Positions 37,082-44,305 of a DNA stretch of 64,000 nucleotides are shown here, in pieces. The position numbers and the translations under genes are program-made. The stretch is taken from assembly GCA_028718905.1 (NCBI GenBank), contig JAQUKV010000002.1, forward strand, positions 62,001-126,000. The letters run 5' to 3'. The notes below the pieces were generated by a model. It worked only from the letters and a program-made list of their open reading frames with translations. It did not search any database and had not been told where the DNA came from. The stretch comes from Candidatus Peribacteraceae bacterium. GTDB lineage: Bacteria; Patescibacteriota; Gracilibacteria; Peribacterales; Peribacteraceae. The stretch's first letter is position 1, and every line of letters starts with the position of its first letter.

Positions 37082-38350
37082 TCACGAAAACACCCAAAAA
37101 CAGAGTGCAACGCTGAACGCAAACTGCACAAGTTCCAGCCTCCATGAAAATGATTTTCTGAAGAGAAGAAACAGAACGAGCGGCACGATGGCATATCGCG
37201 TTTCGATGAGCCAGCTCCCGCCAAGATACAGCAGTGCGAGCGGATAGATCCAAAGAAAAATTTTCCGCGCCAGAGGAGTCACGCACAGCGTGAGCAGGCC
37301 AAGCATCCCCGTGAACCAGAAGAGAAGCCCGTTGAGCTCGCCCGCAGCGGCGGCAAGAAGGATGACGTCGCGCAATCTGCCGATTTCACTGTTCGCGGGG
37401 TGATCCACATGGAAACCGAAGGAAAACAGCAAGAACAATGCAACGAGCACTCCGATCACCCATGCATGCCGGATGAGAAGAAGAAAGAGGGCACGCATCC
37501 GGGACAGCACCAGCGGAAGGAAAAGCGCGGTGAAGAGGAAAAGCGTGAAGAAGATATTGCCGAGCGAGAACGAGGGGAACGGATGCGCTGCGGCAAGTGT
37601 GGGGCTGAAGGATGCCCGCCCCGTGATCGCCACAAAGAGCGCAAAAACGAACACGGGGAGAAGCAGCGGCATGCCGGCCCGTAGCATCACCCGTCGCGCC
37701 CGTCCGTCGCGAAACCGCACAGCCGCGGACCGCAGCCATGCAGCCGGCCCCGGGGCCGAGATCCGCCACTGCGGATCAGCCTCCAGCAGAATCGCGAACT
37801 GAAGCGGTGCCCAGAGAATATTGTTCTGGCGAACCGCTACCGAAAGGAGAAAAAACAGACTAAGAAGAATCAATCGCGAATGGAGAGCCGCCAGCAGCGC
37901 AATGAGGAGAAAAGAGAGCGCGAGCGTATCGGTGTACATCAGGGGGAAGAACGGCAGCAAAATCGGGAACAGCGCGAACTGCAGCGTCCGGAGAAGCGCG
38001 GAGGGACGATCCACGGAACGTGCCACGCCATACGCCGCAACGCAGGAAGAGAGACTGAAAAGAAATGAAACCGTCCGTGCCGCGGGAATGGACGTCCAGC
38101 CTCCGATCGTGAGGATTCCTGCCACGAGCACGTGGTATCCGGGAAACATCACCCCCCACCCCACGGAGGGAGACACGCCTGTGAGCAGCGCCGAAATCCT
38201 CTCGTAGTGAAAGACCTCGTCGTACAGCAGCGGAACGGATGCAAGCCGCAGATAGACGAGGACGATCAGAAACAGCGTGCACACGACCAAGAGCGCTTCC
38301 GTGGCTTTCTGTACGCCGGAAGAGGATGTGCTCGATTGCATCGTCATCAT
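37082..38350 (-). CDS. ALG10-like membrane glucosyltransferase homologue
   Basis: A 422-residue membrane protein with about ten hydrophobic segments. The first loop has YDEVFHYERISALLTG and WGVMFPGYHVLVAG. A later stretch, FFPLMYTDTLALSFLL followed by LFFLLSVAVRQNNILWAPLQ, matches the conserved YTD and RQTNIVW motifs of ALG10/DIE2 alpha-1,2-glucosyltransferases (GT59). Bacterial members are poorly characterised; use of a polyprenyl-phosphate sugar is likely. The start overlaps the stop of the DUF192 gene (ATGA), so it is third in an operon behind rpe. Confidence 0.75.
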   Translation of the reverse strand: MMTMQSSTSSSGVQKATEALLVVCTLFLIVLVYLRLASVPLLYDEVFHYERISALLTGVSPSVGWGVMFPGYHVLVAGILTIGGWTSIPAARTVSFLFSLSSCVAAYGVARSVDRPSALLRTLQFALFPILLPFFPLMYTDTLALSFLLIALLAALHSRLILLSLFFLLSVAVRQNNILWAPLQFAILLEADPQWRISAPGPAAWLRSAAVRFRDGRARRVMLRAGMPLLLPVFVFALFVAITGRASFSPTLAAAHPFPSFSLGNIFFTLFLFTALFLPLVLSRMRALFLLLIRHAWVIGVLVALFLLFSFGFHVDHPANSEIGRLRDVILLAAAAGELNGLLFWFTGMLGLLTLCVTPLARKIFLWIYPLALLYLGGSWLIETRYAIVPLVLFLLFRKSFSWRLELVQFAFSVALCFWVFS

Positions 38351-38832
38351 GAATCCTGAACCCAGGGGCCGATCACCAGTCTCCAGTCAGACGTAAGCCC
38401 CGTCTGTTGCACAAATCCGGCCGGCACCTCCAATGCGAAACGGGCGGGACCTGCCGAGAGCGTAGTGGGACACACCGCACTTTCTGCGGGACAGGGAAGC
38501 ATCGTGGCCCAGGAGACGGTATTTCCCGTATCGTCGAAGAAGACGATATCCAGTGGAATGAGTGTGTTCTTCATCCAAAAAGACAATGCTTGCTGTTGCG
38601 GGAAGATGAAGAACATCCCTGCGTTTACTCCCAATCCCTGCCTGCCCATGAGCCCGCGCTGTTGCTGCGCGGGCGTGCGCGCCAGTTCGGCCAAAACCGT
38701 GACGGTGCGGCCATCCGGAGCGCTCAGTTGAATGGGTACGACTCCTTTTTGCGGAACTGCGACCGCGGCCGGACCGCACCCGGAAATCATGGCAAGACAG
38801 AGAAAGCCGGTCAGGATACGGCCGGCAGTCAT
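38347..38832 (-). CDS. DUF192 lipoprotein
   Basis: The 161-residue protein starts with a lipoprotein signal (TGFLCLAMISGC, Cys about residue 19). It then has the DUF192 fold: LARTPAQQQRGLMGRQGL, MFFIFPQQQALSFWMKNTLI, PLDIVFFD and ALEVPAGFVQQTGL. The function of the family is not established; members are secreted or membrane-anchored. It overlaps rpe upstream and the ALG10-like gene downstream by 4 nt each, so all three are probably translated together. Confidence 0.9.
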   Translation of the reverse strand: MTAGRILTGFLCLAMISGCGPAAVAVPQKGVVPIQLSAPDGRTVTVLAELARTPAQQQRGLMGRQGLGVNAGMFFIFPQQQALSFWMKNTLIPLDIVFFDDTGNTVSWATMLPCPAESAVCPTTLSAGPARFALEVPAGFVQQTGLTSDWRLVIGPWVQDS

Positions 38833-39476
38833 GAGGAGGACCGAAGGGATGCAATTGCCTGCGCGCGATCAGCGGCGCGGAAGATGAAGCTGCCTGCCAC
38901 GAGGTTATTCGCCCCCGCGCGGATGCAGAGGGGCGCCGTTGCGTCATCGACTCCCCCATCCATCTGAATCATGAGTGTCGGGTACCGCTTGCGCGCCTCC
39001 GTCACCTTCTCAAGTACGGACGGGATGAAGGACTGCCCGCCGAACCCCGGATGCACCGACATGACGAGGAGCAGATCCACCTCGCCCAACACATCGGCAA
39101 TATCACTCAAGGGCGTGGGCGGATTGATCGCGATACCGGCGGTCGCTCCACCTTTGCGGATGGCTTGCAATAGAGCTCTGCGGTCGTCCGTCTTCTGCAC
39201 GGCCTCCGCGTGGAACGTGATGTTCTTGGGGTGCAAACTCAAAAACTCCCGCGCCGCCTCCGAAGGGTTTTCCACCATCAGATGGATATCGAGCGGGAGC
39301 TTCGTCTGGATCGTCTGGACCTGCGTGAACGGGAAAGCGGTGTTCGGCACAAAGTGACCGTCCATCACGTCGATCTGCAGCCAGTCGGCGGAGGATTCGA
39401 TGCTTTTGATCTCCTCGTTCAGACGCGATAAATCCGCCGAAAGAATGGAAGGAGCGATGAGAACAGACGGAGCCAT
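38829..39476 (-). CDS. rpe: Ribulose-phosphate 3-epimerase
   Basis: Rpe interconverts ribulose-5-phosphate and xylulose-5-phosphate in the pentose phosphate pathway. The 215-residue TIM barrel has IAPSILSADLSRLNEE, LQIDVMDGHFVPN, DIHLMVENP, LLVMSVHPGFGGQSF and IQMDGGVDDATAP, including the two catalytic Asp residues and metal-binding His residues. The ATG lies 12 nt after TGCTAAAAT, a good extended -10. rpiB, the other pentose-phosphate isomerase, is 2.4 kb upstream on the same strand but separated by the island at 39.5-40.9 kb. Confidence 0.96.
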   Translation of the reverse strand: MAPSVLIAPSILSADLSRLNEEIKSIESSADWLQIDVMDGHFVPNTAFPFTQVQTIQTKLPLDIHLMVENPSEAAREFLSLHPKNITFHAEAVQKTDDRRALLQAIRKGGATAGIAINPPTPLSDIADVLGEVDLLLVMSVHPGFGGQSFIPSVLEKVTEARKRYPTLMIQMDGGVDDATAPLCIRAGANNLVAGSFIFRAADRAQAIASLRSSS

Positions 39477-39568
39477 ACGGGCATTTTAGCAGACAATTGC
39501 CACATTCGGGCCACCAGCGACTATCCCATAAGACCAGCAGATGCCCAACATGGGCACGCTAGTTGCTT

Positions 39569-39868
39569 TTACTCCAGTCCAGCCTGCATGTAATCACCCA
39601 CTATTGTGATTATGGTCTGAATTTTCTCATTGCAGGTTTTGAAAGTAACTTTTTCAAAAAATTTGCCAGTCCCCACTTTTCTCATTGGCTCACTGATTAA
39701 TGCATGTATGAATGATTGTGTTGCTCCATCGACTCCTTCAAAATCAATGATGACTTCTTCTCCATTTTTTTCGAGCGATGGAATCAATGTCTGAGTTCTG
39801 ATCTCCTTTGCAATATCTTTATTGCTTGCGAACGTGCCGACTATGTCACGCATCTTAATGATGATCAT
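39569..39868 (-). CDS. STAS-like (DUF4325-type) protein
   Basis: This 99-residue protein begins MIIIKMRDIVGTFASNKDIA and contains EEVIIDFEGVDGATQSFIHA, the core pattern of the STAS-like DUF4325 family (a beta strand ending in DF..V, then a Ser-containing helix). Such proteins usually sit beside a GHKL ATPase, as here: its start overlaps the ATPase stop (ATGA). By analogy with anti-sigma-factor antagonists it may bind or be phosphorylated by the partner. Base composition is clearly more AT-rich than in the flanking genes. Confidence 0.8.
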   Translation of the reverse strand: MIIIKMRDIVGTFASNKDIAKEIRTQTLIPSLEKNGEEVIIDFEGVDGATQSFIHALISEPMRKVGTGKFFEKVTFKTCNEKIQTIITIVGDYMQAGLE

Positions 39869-40833
39869 ATAAAGCGAGGTTTCCTGCGTTCCATTTTTCT
39901 TCTTCTTTCTCGTGTCGCCTCTTTCATCACATCGTTTAATGCATTAAGCAGGACACGGAATTGTAATGTTTGTTCTAAGGTAATATCAATGCCAACCGCT
40001 GTCCCCTGCCAGAAAGGCAATCCTTCCACCTTGGTATGTCGATCAGCAAATGGATCGACTGGGATACTTAAGCGATCATGCTCTTTGGGTTCCAGTAGCT
40101 TAAACATTGCATCTCCGCTATAAATGAAAAAATAGTCTTTATTCACTCTTGCCATAGATTTCGTGAAGAATAACCCAGCACCTGCATTCTGTTCCGAGCC
40201 GCCAGGATTACTGGTAGTCCCCGTGATACCTGGCCATAGAGCCTGCTGAATCGCATGCAAATGAGAGTAAATGTGATGGTGTCTACTCAGGGTCGCACGT
40301 AAGCCTAGTCCGGTATCGGCAATTCCAATCCGTATTTTTTTGCTTCGTGGGTAGTACTGCACACAAACAAGAGCATTGGTGTCTAATCCTGCGTGTTCGA
40401 TGACATTCCTTGTTACTTCATCGATAATATATCTCATTGTGTCCGCCTGTTCGGGATATTCCGAAAGATGGAAAATTGGAATGATATTCTCGAGAAGTGC
40501 AGACAGTTCCTTTTCGGTACGAACGACTGTAAGTGGAATAAATTTTCCAGATTCTTCATGTTCTTTAATGTGCATCCCAGATTCAATCCCCCAGAGTCGA
40601 AATAACCCCATCCTCTCCAAATAATGACCAGATTTCGAAATAATTTTATGAGAAATTTTTTCCGATTTAACCTTCATTCCCAATGCAGCGACCATAGAAA
40701 GTACTACTGGATGCAAAGATGTCCATTGTGGGTTTGAGGTTAGTTCGAGTTCTTCAGGATTTGAAAAATCCAAGCTTCTTAAGAACGGATCGATGTTTCC
40801 TAGCCATACACTATGAGGAAGAAATATCTTCAC
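39865..40833 (-). CDS. GHKL (histidine kinase-like) ATPase
   Basis: The 322-residue protein has an N-terminal region of about 120 residues of unknown fold and then a GHKL domain. The N box is DEVTRNVIEHAG (138-149), the G1 box IADTGLGLRAT (171-181) and the G2 box NAGAGLFFTKS (217-226). There is no phospho-acceptor His domain, so this is not a classical sensor kinase; it resembles anti-sigma-factor-type kinases. The C-terminus is strongly basic (REATRERRRKMERRKPRFI). The start is GTG. AT-rich composition and a palindrome in its leader suggest a horizontally acquired, self-contained two-gene unit. Confidence 0.85.
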   Translation of the reverse strand: MKIFLPHSVWLGNIDPFLRSLDFSNPEELELTSNPQWTSLHPVVLSMVAALGMKVKSEKISHKIISKSGHYLERMGLFRLWGIESGMHIKEHEESGKFIPLTVVRTEKELSALLENIIPIFHLSEYPEQADTMRYIIDEVTRNVIEHAGLDTNALVCVQYYPRSKKIRIGIADTGLGLRATLSRHHHIYSHLHAIQQALWPGITGTTSNPGGSEQNAGAGLFFTKSMARVNKDYFFIYSGDAMFKLLEPKEHDRLSIPVDPFADRHTKVEGLPFWQGTAVGIDITLEQTLQFRVLLNALNDVMKEATRERRRKMERRKPRFI

Positions 40834-40836
40834 GAC

Positions 40837-40885
40837 GCAAGTTTACCCGGGAATTCCGAAAATAAAAATTCCCGGGTAAATTTGC
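40837..40885 (-). promoter_or_regulatory. 19-bp inverted repeat in the leader of the ATPase gene
   Basis: GCAAGTTTACCCGGGAATT (40837-40855) and AATTCCCGGGTAAATTTGC (40867-40885) are inverted copies with one mismatch around an 11-nt loop; the inner 14 bp are perfect. It lies four bases upstream of the GTG start and downstream of the -10 at 40907-40912, so it is either an operator or a leader hairpin that could block translation. Confidence 0.75.
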
Positions 40886-40906
40886 CATAAATCGACGATT
40901 TAAAGC

Positions 40907-40912
40907 ATTATA
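40907..40912 (-). promoter_or_regulatory. -10 element of the GHKL/STAS-like operon
   Basis: A perfect TATAAT on the minus strand, about 75 nt before the GTG start. No strong -35 is visible. Confidence 0.5.
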
Positions 40913-40952
40913 GAAATTAAAGAAAAGGATAGAAAAGATAACGATCTATCCA

Positions 40953-41876
40953 TCAAAGAAACACCACCGAAAGCGCCGGAATGAAGAAAAGCGCCAGACA
41001 CGTGCTCACCATCACCGCGACTGCCGCCTTCTCGGGATGGACCTTCAGAACCGAGGAATAGACGACGGTATTCACCGCAAGTGGAATCATGCCCATGAGC
41101 AGCAGCACACCGTGGACGTCATTGGAAAAGATATGAAAAATCTGACGGTCGAGCGCGATCAGGCAGAGCATGAGTCCGGGCCAGACAATCGTCTTGGCGA
41201 CGGTCGTGAAGGCGAGGAGCCGTGAGTCGATTGCAGACAGGCGCTCCCCCGCCAGACTGACGCCGATGAGCAGCATGCCGATGATACTGAAAATCGTGCG
41301 GACATCCTGAAAGACGACCGCAGCACCCGCAGAAACGGGCACATGCCAGACATTGGCGATGATCCCGAGTCCGAATGCGTAGAGCACAGGGAGCATAACG
41401 ACCTTACGTAGGCTCTCACGGACGGTGAAGTTGCCGCGTGCAAGAGTAAAGAATCCCGTGGAAGATTCGTAGAGGACGAATCCGAGCGAGCAGAGCACGA
41501 TAATGCCGAGCGCGCGCGGACCGAACAGCGCCAACCCCGCCGGGATGCCGAAATAGCCGCTGTTCCCGTTGGCCGAGGCGAACGCGGCAAGGTTTCTGAT
41601 GCTGTCGCCGCGCTTCCAGACAAAACCGCTCAAGAAGTAGAACAGTCCGCAGAGGATGCTGCAGATCACGAGAAAAAGAACAGGGAGCGCGAGCGTGCTG
41701 CGGCTTAAGTGCGCGGTCCAGCCGCCCTCGAAGACGACGATGGGTGAGAGAATGTAGAGGAGCAGCAATGCCACCGGACGGCGCTTGAGATGAAGAAACA
41801 CCCCGAGCAGGTACCCCGCCACGATGAAGAGGTACAGCGGCAGGAGCTTGCCGACGAGAGCGAGGAAGACCGCCAT
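40953..41876 (-). CDS. AEC family membrane transporter
   Basis: A 307-residue protein with ten hydrophobic segments and the family motif FASANGNSGYFGIPAGLALFG, typical of the auxin efflux carrier (AEC) superfamily, whose bacterial members export or import organic acids and similar solutes. IIGMLLIGVSLAG near residue 200 is the matching motif of the second half. The start is three bases after the rpiB stop, so the two genes form one transcript. The substrate cannot be inferred. Confidence 0.9.
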   Translation of the reverse strand: MAVFLALVGKLLPLYLFIVAGYLLGVFLHLKRRPVALLLLYILSPIVVFEGGWTAHLSRSTLALPVLFLVICSILCGLFYFLSGFVWKRGDSIRNLAAFASANGNSGYFGIPAGLALFGPRALGIIVLCSLGFVLYESSTGFFTLARGNFTVRESLRKVVMLPVLYAFGLGIIANVWHVPVSAGAAVVFQDVRTIFSIIGMLLIGVSLAGERLSAIDSRLLAFTTVAKTIVWPGLMLCLIALDRQIFHIFSNDVHGVLLLMGMIPLAVNTVVYSSVLKVHPEKAAVAVMVSTCLALFFIPALSVVFL

Positions 41877-41879
41877 CGT

Positions 41880-42317
41880 TCAGGCTTCAAGATCCTCAAC
41901 GCGTTTTTGGTGCCGTCCGCCCTCGAAATCCGTCCGGAGGAAAAGATCCACGAAGCGCAGTGCATCTTTGGGAGCGGTCAGACGGCCGCCCAGACTCATC
42001 ACATTGGCGTCGTTGTGGGCGCGGGCCAGCTTGGCCGTCTCGTCGCTGTACACCACGGCGGCACGGATCCCCCTGACTTTGTTGGCCGCCATGGCCTCGC
42101 CGTTGCCGCTGCCGCCGAAGATGATGGCGAAGGTCTTCTGCTCCAGCGCCGCAGCGCAACCCTTGCGGATGATGGCGGGGTAATCCACCGGATCTTCGCT
42201 GAACGTCCCGACATCGAGCACATCAATCCCCTGATGCGTAAGATGAGCCTTCACGGCTTCCTTGAGGGTAAAACCTGCATGATCGGCGGCGAGGACGATG
42301 CGTTTGGGTGGCTTCAT
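41880..42317 (-). CDS. rpiB: Ribose-5-phosphate isomerase B
   Basis: RpiB interconverts ribose-5-phosphate and ribulose-5-phosphate. The 145-residue protein begins KRIVLAADHAGFTLKEAVK and has VDYPAIIRKGCAA, IIFGGSGNGEAMAANKVRGI and NDANVMSLGGR, all family signatures. In place of the usual active-site Cys-Gly-Ser-Gly motif it has GGSGNGE, so Ser or Gly occupies the position of the catalytic Cys, as in some other RpiB/LacAB members. The start follows TATCAT by 14 nt. It is divergent from tpiA across a composite repeat. Confidence 0.94.
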   Translation of the reverse strand: MKPPKRIVLAADHAGFTLKEAVKAHLTHQGIDVLDVGTFSEDPVDYPAIIRKGCAAALEQKTFAIIFGGSGNGEAMAANKVRGIRAAVVYSDETAKLARAHNDANVMSLGGRLTAPKDALRFVDLFLRTDFEGGRHQKRVEDLEA

Positions 42318-42353
42318 ATGACTGCATGATAGTGCGGTTTTACGGATTTGTCT

Positions 42354-42510
42354 CTGCCTCACCCCCCGACCCCTCTCCATCCCTGCCACGATTCCTTCAT
42401 GGAGAGGGGGATACGTTCTTTTTGCAAAAAACGCTCATGAACAGAAAGTGTACGCCCCCTCTCCCGTTGGCGTCGGGTGGGTGGGGAGGGGGGGTTGGGG
42501 GGTGAGGCAG
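42354..42510. repeat. Composite inverted repeat element, copy B
   Basis: CTGCCTCACCCC at the left and GGGGTGAGGCAG at the right are perfect terminal inverted repeats. Internal arms include CACGATTCCTTCATGGAGAG, the same sequence as in the copies near 17-78 and 57121-57280. The element fills the divergent rpiB-tpiA gap, upstream of the tpiA promoter. Confidence 0.75.
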
Positions 42511-42534
42511 GCTTCTTCCGCTCCTCATTCCCCT

Positions 42535-42543
42535 TGCTATACT
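42535..42543 (+). promoter_or_regulatory. Extended -10 promoter of the tpiA leader
   Basis: TGCTATACT (TATACT at 42538-42543). The ATG at 42550 is 12 nt from the start of the hexamer, so transcription should begin at or next to that ATG. Confidence 0.6.
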
Positions 42544-42549
42544 CTCCTC

Positions 42550-42633
42550 ATGCCACGCACCCCATTGGTCGCCGCCACCCTTCGACTCCGCTCAGGATTG
42601 ATCGGAGATAACGTCTCCCCTTTCACTCTATGA
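42550..42633 (+). other. 27-codon leader ORF that copies the tpiA start
   Basis: The leader ORF starts MPRTPLVAA, nearly the same as tpiA (MTRTPLIAA), although every codon after ATG differs. After nine codons it runs into a CCCTTCGACTCCGCTCAGGA repeat (42578-42597). Its stop overlaps the tpiA ATG as ATGA, so tpiA could be translated by coupling from it. See the finding on gene-end copies. Confidence 0.6.
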
Positions 42634-43346
42634 CACGAACACCTCTGATTGCGGCTAACTGGAAGATGAACCCCGCTCCGCCGGAGGCATTCAATCCCGA
42701 TTCCGCCTACCGCCCCCAGAGCGGCATCGAAACGATCGTGTTCCCGACCTTTCTGGATGTGCGTGCCTGTCTCGAAGCAGGCCTGCCAACGGGAGCCCAG
42801 TACGGACATCCGGATTCGACGGGTGCACACACCGGCGACGTCAGCATGACCATGATCAAGAAAACAGGCTGCCAATTCGTGCTCTGCGGCCACAGCGAAC
42901 GGCGCCGCGACCACGGCGAGAAGGATTCTGATGTGGTCGCTCAGGCCGAATCGGCTCTGCGTAACGGTCTGCACCCCGTGATCTGCGTGGGCGAGACGGC
43001 AGCGGAGCGCAAGACCAAGCGTCACAAGCAGGTGGTGGAACGGCAGGTGCGCGTGCTGCCACTCAGGGAAATGGTCACCATCGCCTATGAACCCGTCTGG
43101 GCCATCGGCACCGGCGTCACCCCCACGCCCGAGCAGGCGCAGGACATGCACGCATTCATCCGCTCACTCATTCCCGAAGCACGGCGCGAGACCACCCGCA
43201 TCCTCTACGGAGGTTCTCTGACTGCCGAGAACGCCGCAGAGTTCTTTGAACAACCCGATATCGACGGCGGTCTTGTCGGCGGTGCGTCGCTCAAACCGGA
43301 CGTATTTCGCGCAATCGTGCTCGCGGCGGTGCAGACGAAAAGTTGA
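42630..43346 (+). CDS. tpiA: Triosephosphate isomerase
   Basis: TpiA interconverts glyceraldehyde-3-phosphate and dihydroxyacetone phosphate in glycolysis. The 238-residue barrel has AANWKMNP (catalytic Lys), FVLCGHSERRRDHGE (catalytic His), AYEPVWAIGTG (catalytic Glu), ILYGGSL and GLVGGASL. The protein is about ten residues shorter than most bacterial TIMs, mainly near residues 20-40. The ATG overlaps the stop of the leader ORF. A hairpin follows the stop. Confidence 0.96.
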   Translation: MTRTPLIAANWKMNPAPPEAFNPDSAYRPQSGIETIVFPTFLDVRACLEAGLPTGAQYGHPDSTGAHTGDVSMTMIKKTGCQFVLCGHSERRRDHGEKDSDVVAQAESALRNGLHPVICVGETAAERKTKRHKQVVERQVRVLPLREMVTIAYEPVWAIGTGVTPTPEQAQDMHAFIRSLIPEARRETTRILYGGSLTAENAAEFFEQPDIDGGLVGGASLKPDVFRAIVLAAVQTKS

Positions 43347-43359
43347 TGCAATACGAACA

Positions 43360-43381
43360 AGGGCACGGTTGCCCGTGCCCT
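43360..43381. terminator. Hairpin between convergent genes
   Basis: AGGGCACGG and CCGTGCCCT form a perfect nine-base-pair GC-rich stem around TTGC. It sits between tpiA and the convergent membrane protein gene. There is no strong U tract on either side, so its efficiency is uncertain. Confidence 0.5.
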
Positions 43382-43403
43382 GCGGAATATTCACGAATAC
43401 GTA

Positions 43404-44243
43404 TCAGGCTCTGATCGGATTCTGCTGAATCGTGACTGCCAGTTTCACGACGAAAATCGTGAGGAAGGCCGTCGCGAGCATCTGCACCATAGGCATGAGA
43501 ATCCCGCTGATACGCATGCCGAAAAAGCCCAGAACGAACCCCAGCACCATCTGCGCCACCAGTATCACAATGGCCGCAACGAACACATTCCCGAAGATCT
43601 TGCCCCAGAACCCGCTCGTATTGGCGTAGCTCATGCTGGCACTCTCCAGTACCCCTTTGTGATCCCGCACGATGAAGACCGGAGCCAGAATGAAGCGCGG
43701 GCCGAGAATAATGGCCAGAATGATGCCGAGTGCCGGAATCCAGAAGAACGACCGGATCAACACCCACAGTGAAAGGAGGAAGAGCGGAATGATGAGGCCG
43801 GGCGTGCGTGCGAGCGCAGACTGGAATGTGAGCTTGTCATTCAGGCCGATGAGCAGAAAGTACGCAGACGCAATGAGCGAGATCAACCACATGATGAGCA
43901 TCGAGGCACCGATCACCGGTAAAAGACCCTTGTACATCGACAGAACGGCGCCCGAAACCGCTTCTCCCTGAGCCCCGCCCAACTGCTCCATCTTCTGGGC
44001 AAATTCATTCATGGCCGCCTGATCACCCGCCTGGATCCGCTGCTGCAGATCCTGCATCTGCTGCTGGTCGAATCCGAGCCCCTCGAAGACCGATCCGGCC
44101 TTCTGCGTGACACGCTGGCCGATGAAGGACTGGCCGATGCCAAGAAGCAGACCGAACACGACCGCACCGACGACGATCGGCATCAGCGCGCGGCGAAAGG
44201 AACTCCATGAATCCGAGAGGAGTTGCCCGAGAGGAGCAGTCAT
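43404..44243 (-). CDS. Polytopic membrane protein of unknown function
   Basis: A 279-residue protein with about five to six transmembrane segments. A cytoplasmic N-terminus (QLLSDSWSSFRRALMPIVVG) leads into a soluble Gln-rich helical insert around residues 55-95 (FDQQQMQDLQQRIQAGDQAA) and then four to five more helices (LIIPLFLLSLWVLIRSFFW, IILAIILGPRFILAPVFIV). The pattern resembles membrane domains of the DUF975/glycerophosphodiester type, but I see no diagnostic motif. It lies between tpiA and dprA, and no operon partner is evident. Confidence 0.75.
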   Translation of the reverse strand: MTAPLGQLLSDSWSSFRRALMPIVVGAVVFGLLLGIGQSFIGQRVTQKAGSVFEGLGFDQQQMQDLQQRIQAGDQAAMNEFAQKMEQLGGAQGEAVSGAVLSMYKGLLPVIGASMLIMWLISLIASAYFLLIGLNDKLTFQSALARTPGLIIPLFLLSLWVLIRSFFWIPALGIILAIILGPRFILAPVFIVRDHKGVLESASMSYANTSGFWGKIFGNVFVAAIVILVAQMVLGFVLGFFGMRISGILMPMVQMLATAFLTIFVVKLAVTIQQNPIRA

Positions 44244-44305
44244 AGAATATGGGGAAAAATCGAGAAAAGTGTACTACACCCTCTCCCGATACGAAAAGCG
44301 AACTT

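Noticed and set aside
39865..40833. GHKL protein as a standard two-component sensor kinase.
   Set aside because: No His phospho-acceptor (HisKA) domain, no sensor or membrane segment, and no response regulator gene nearby.
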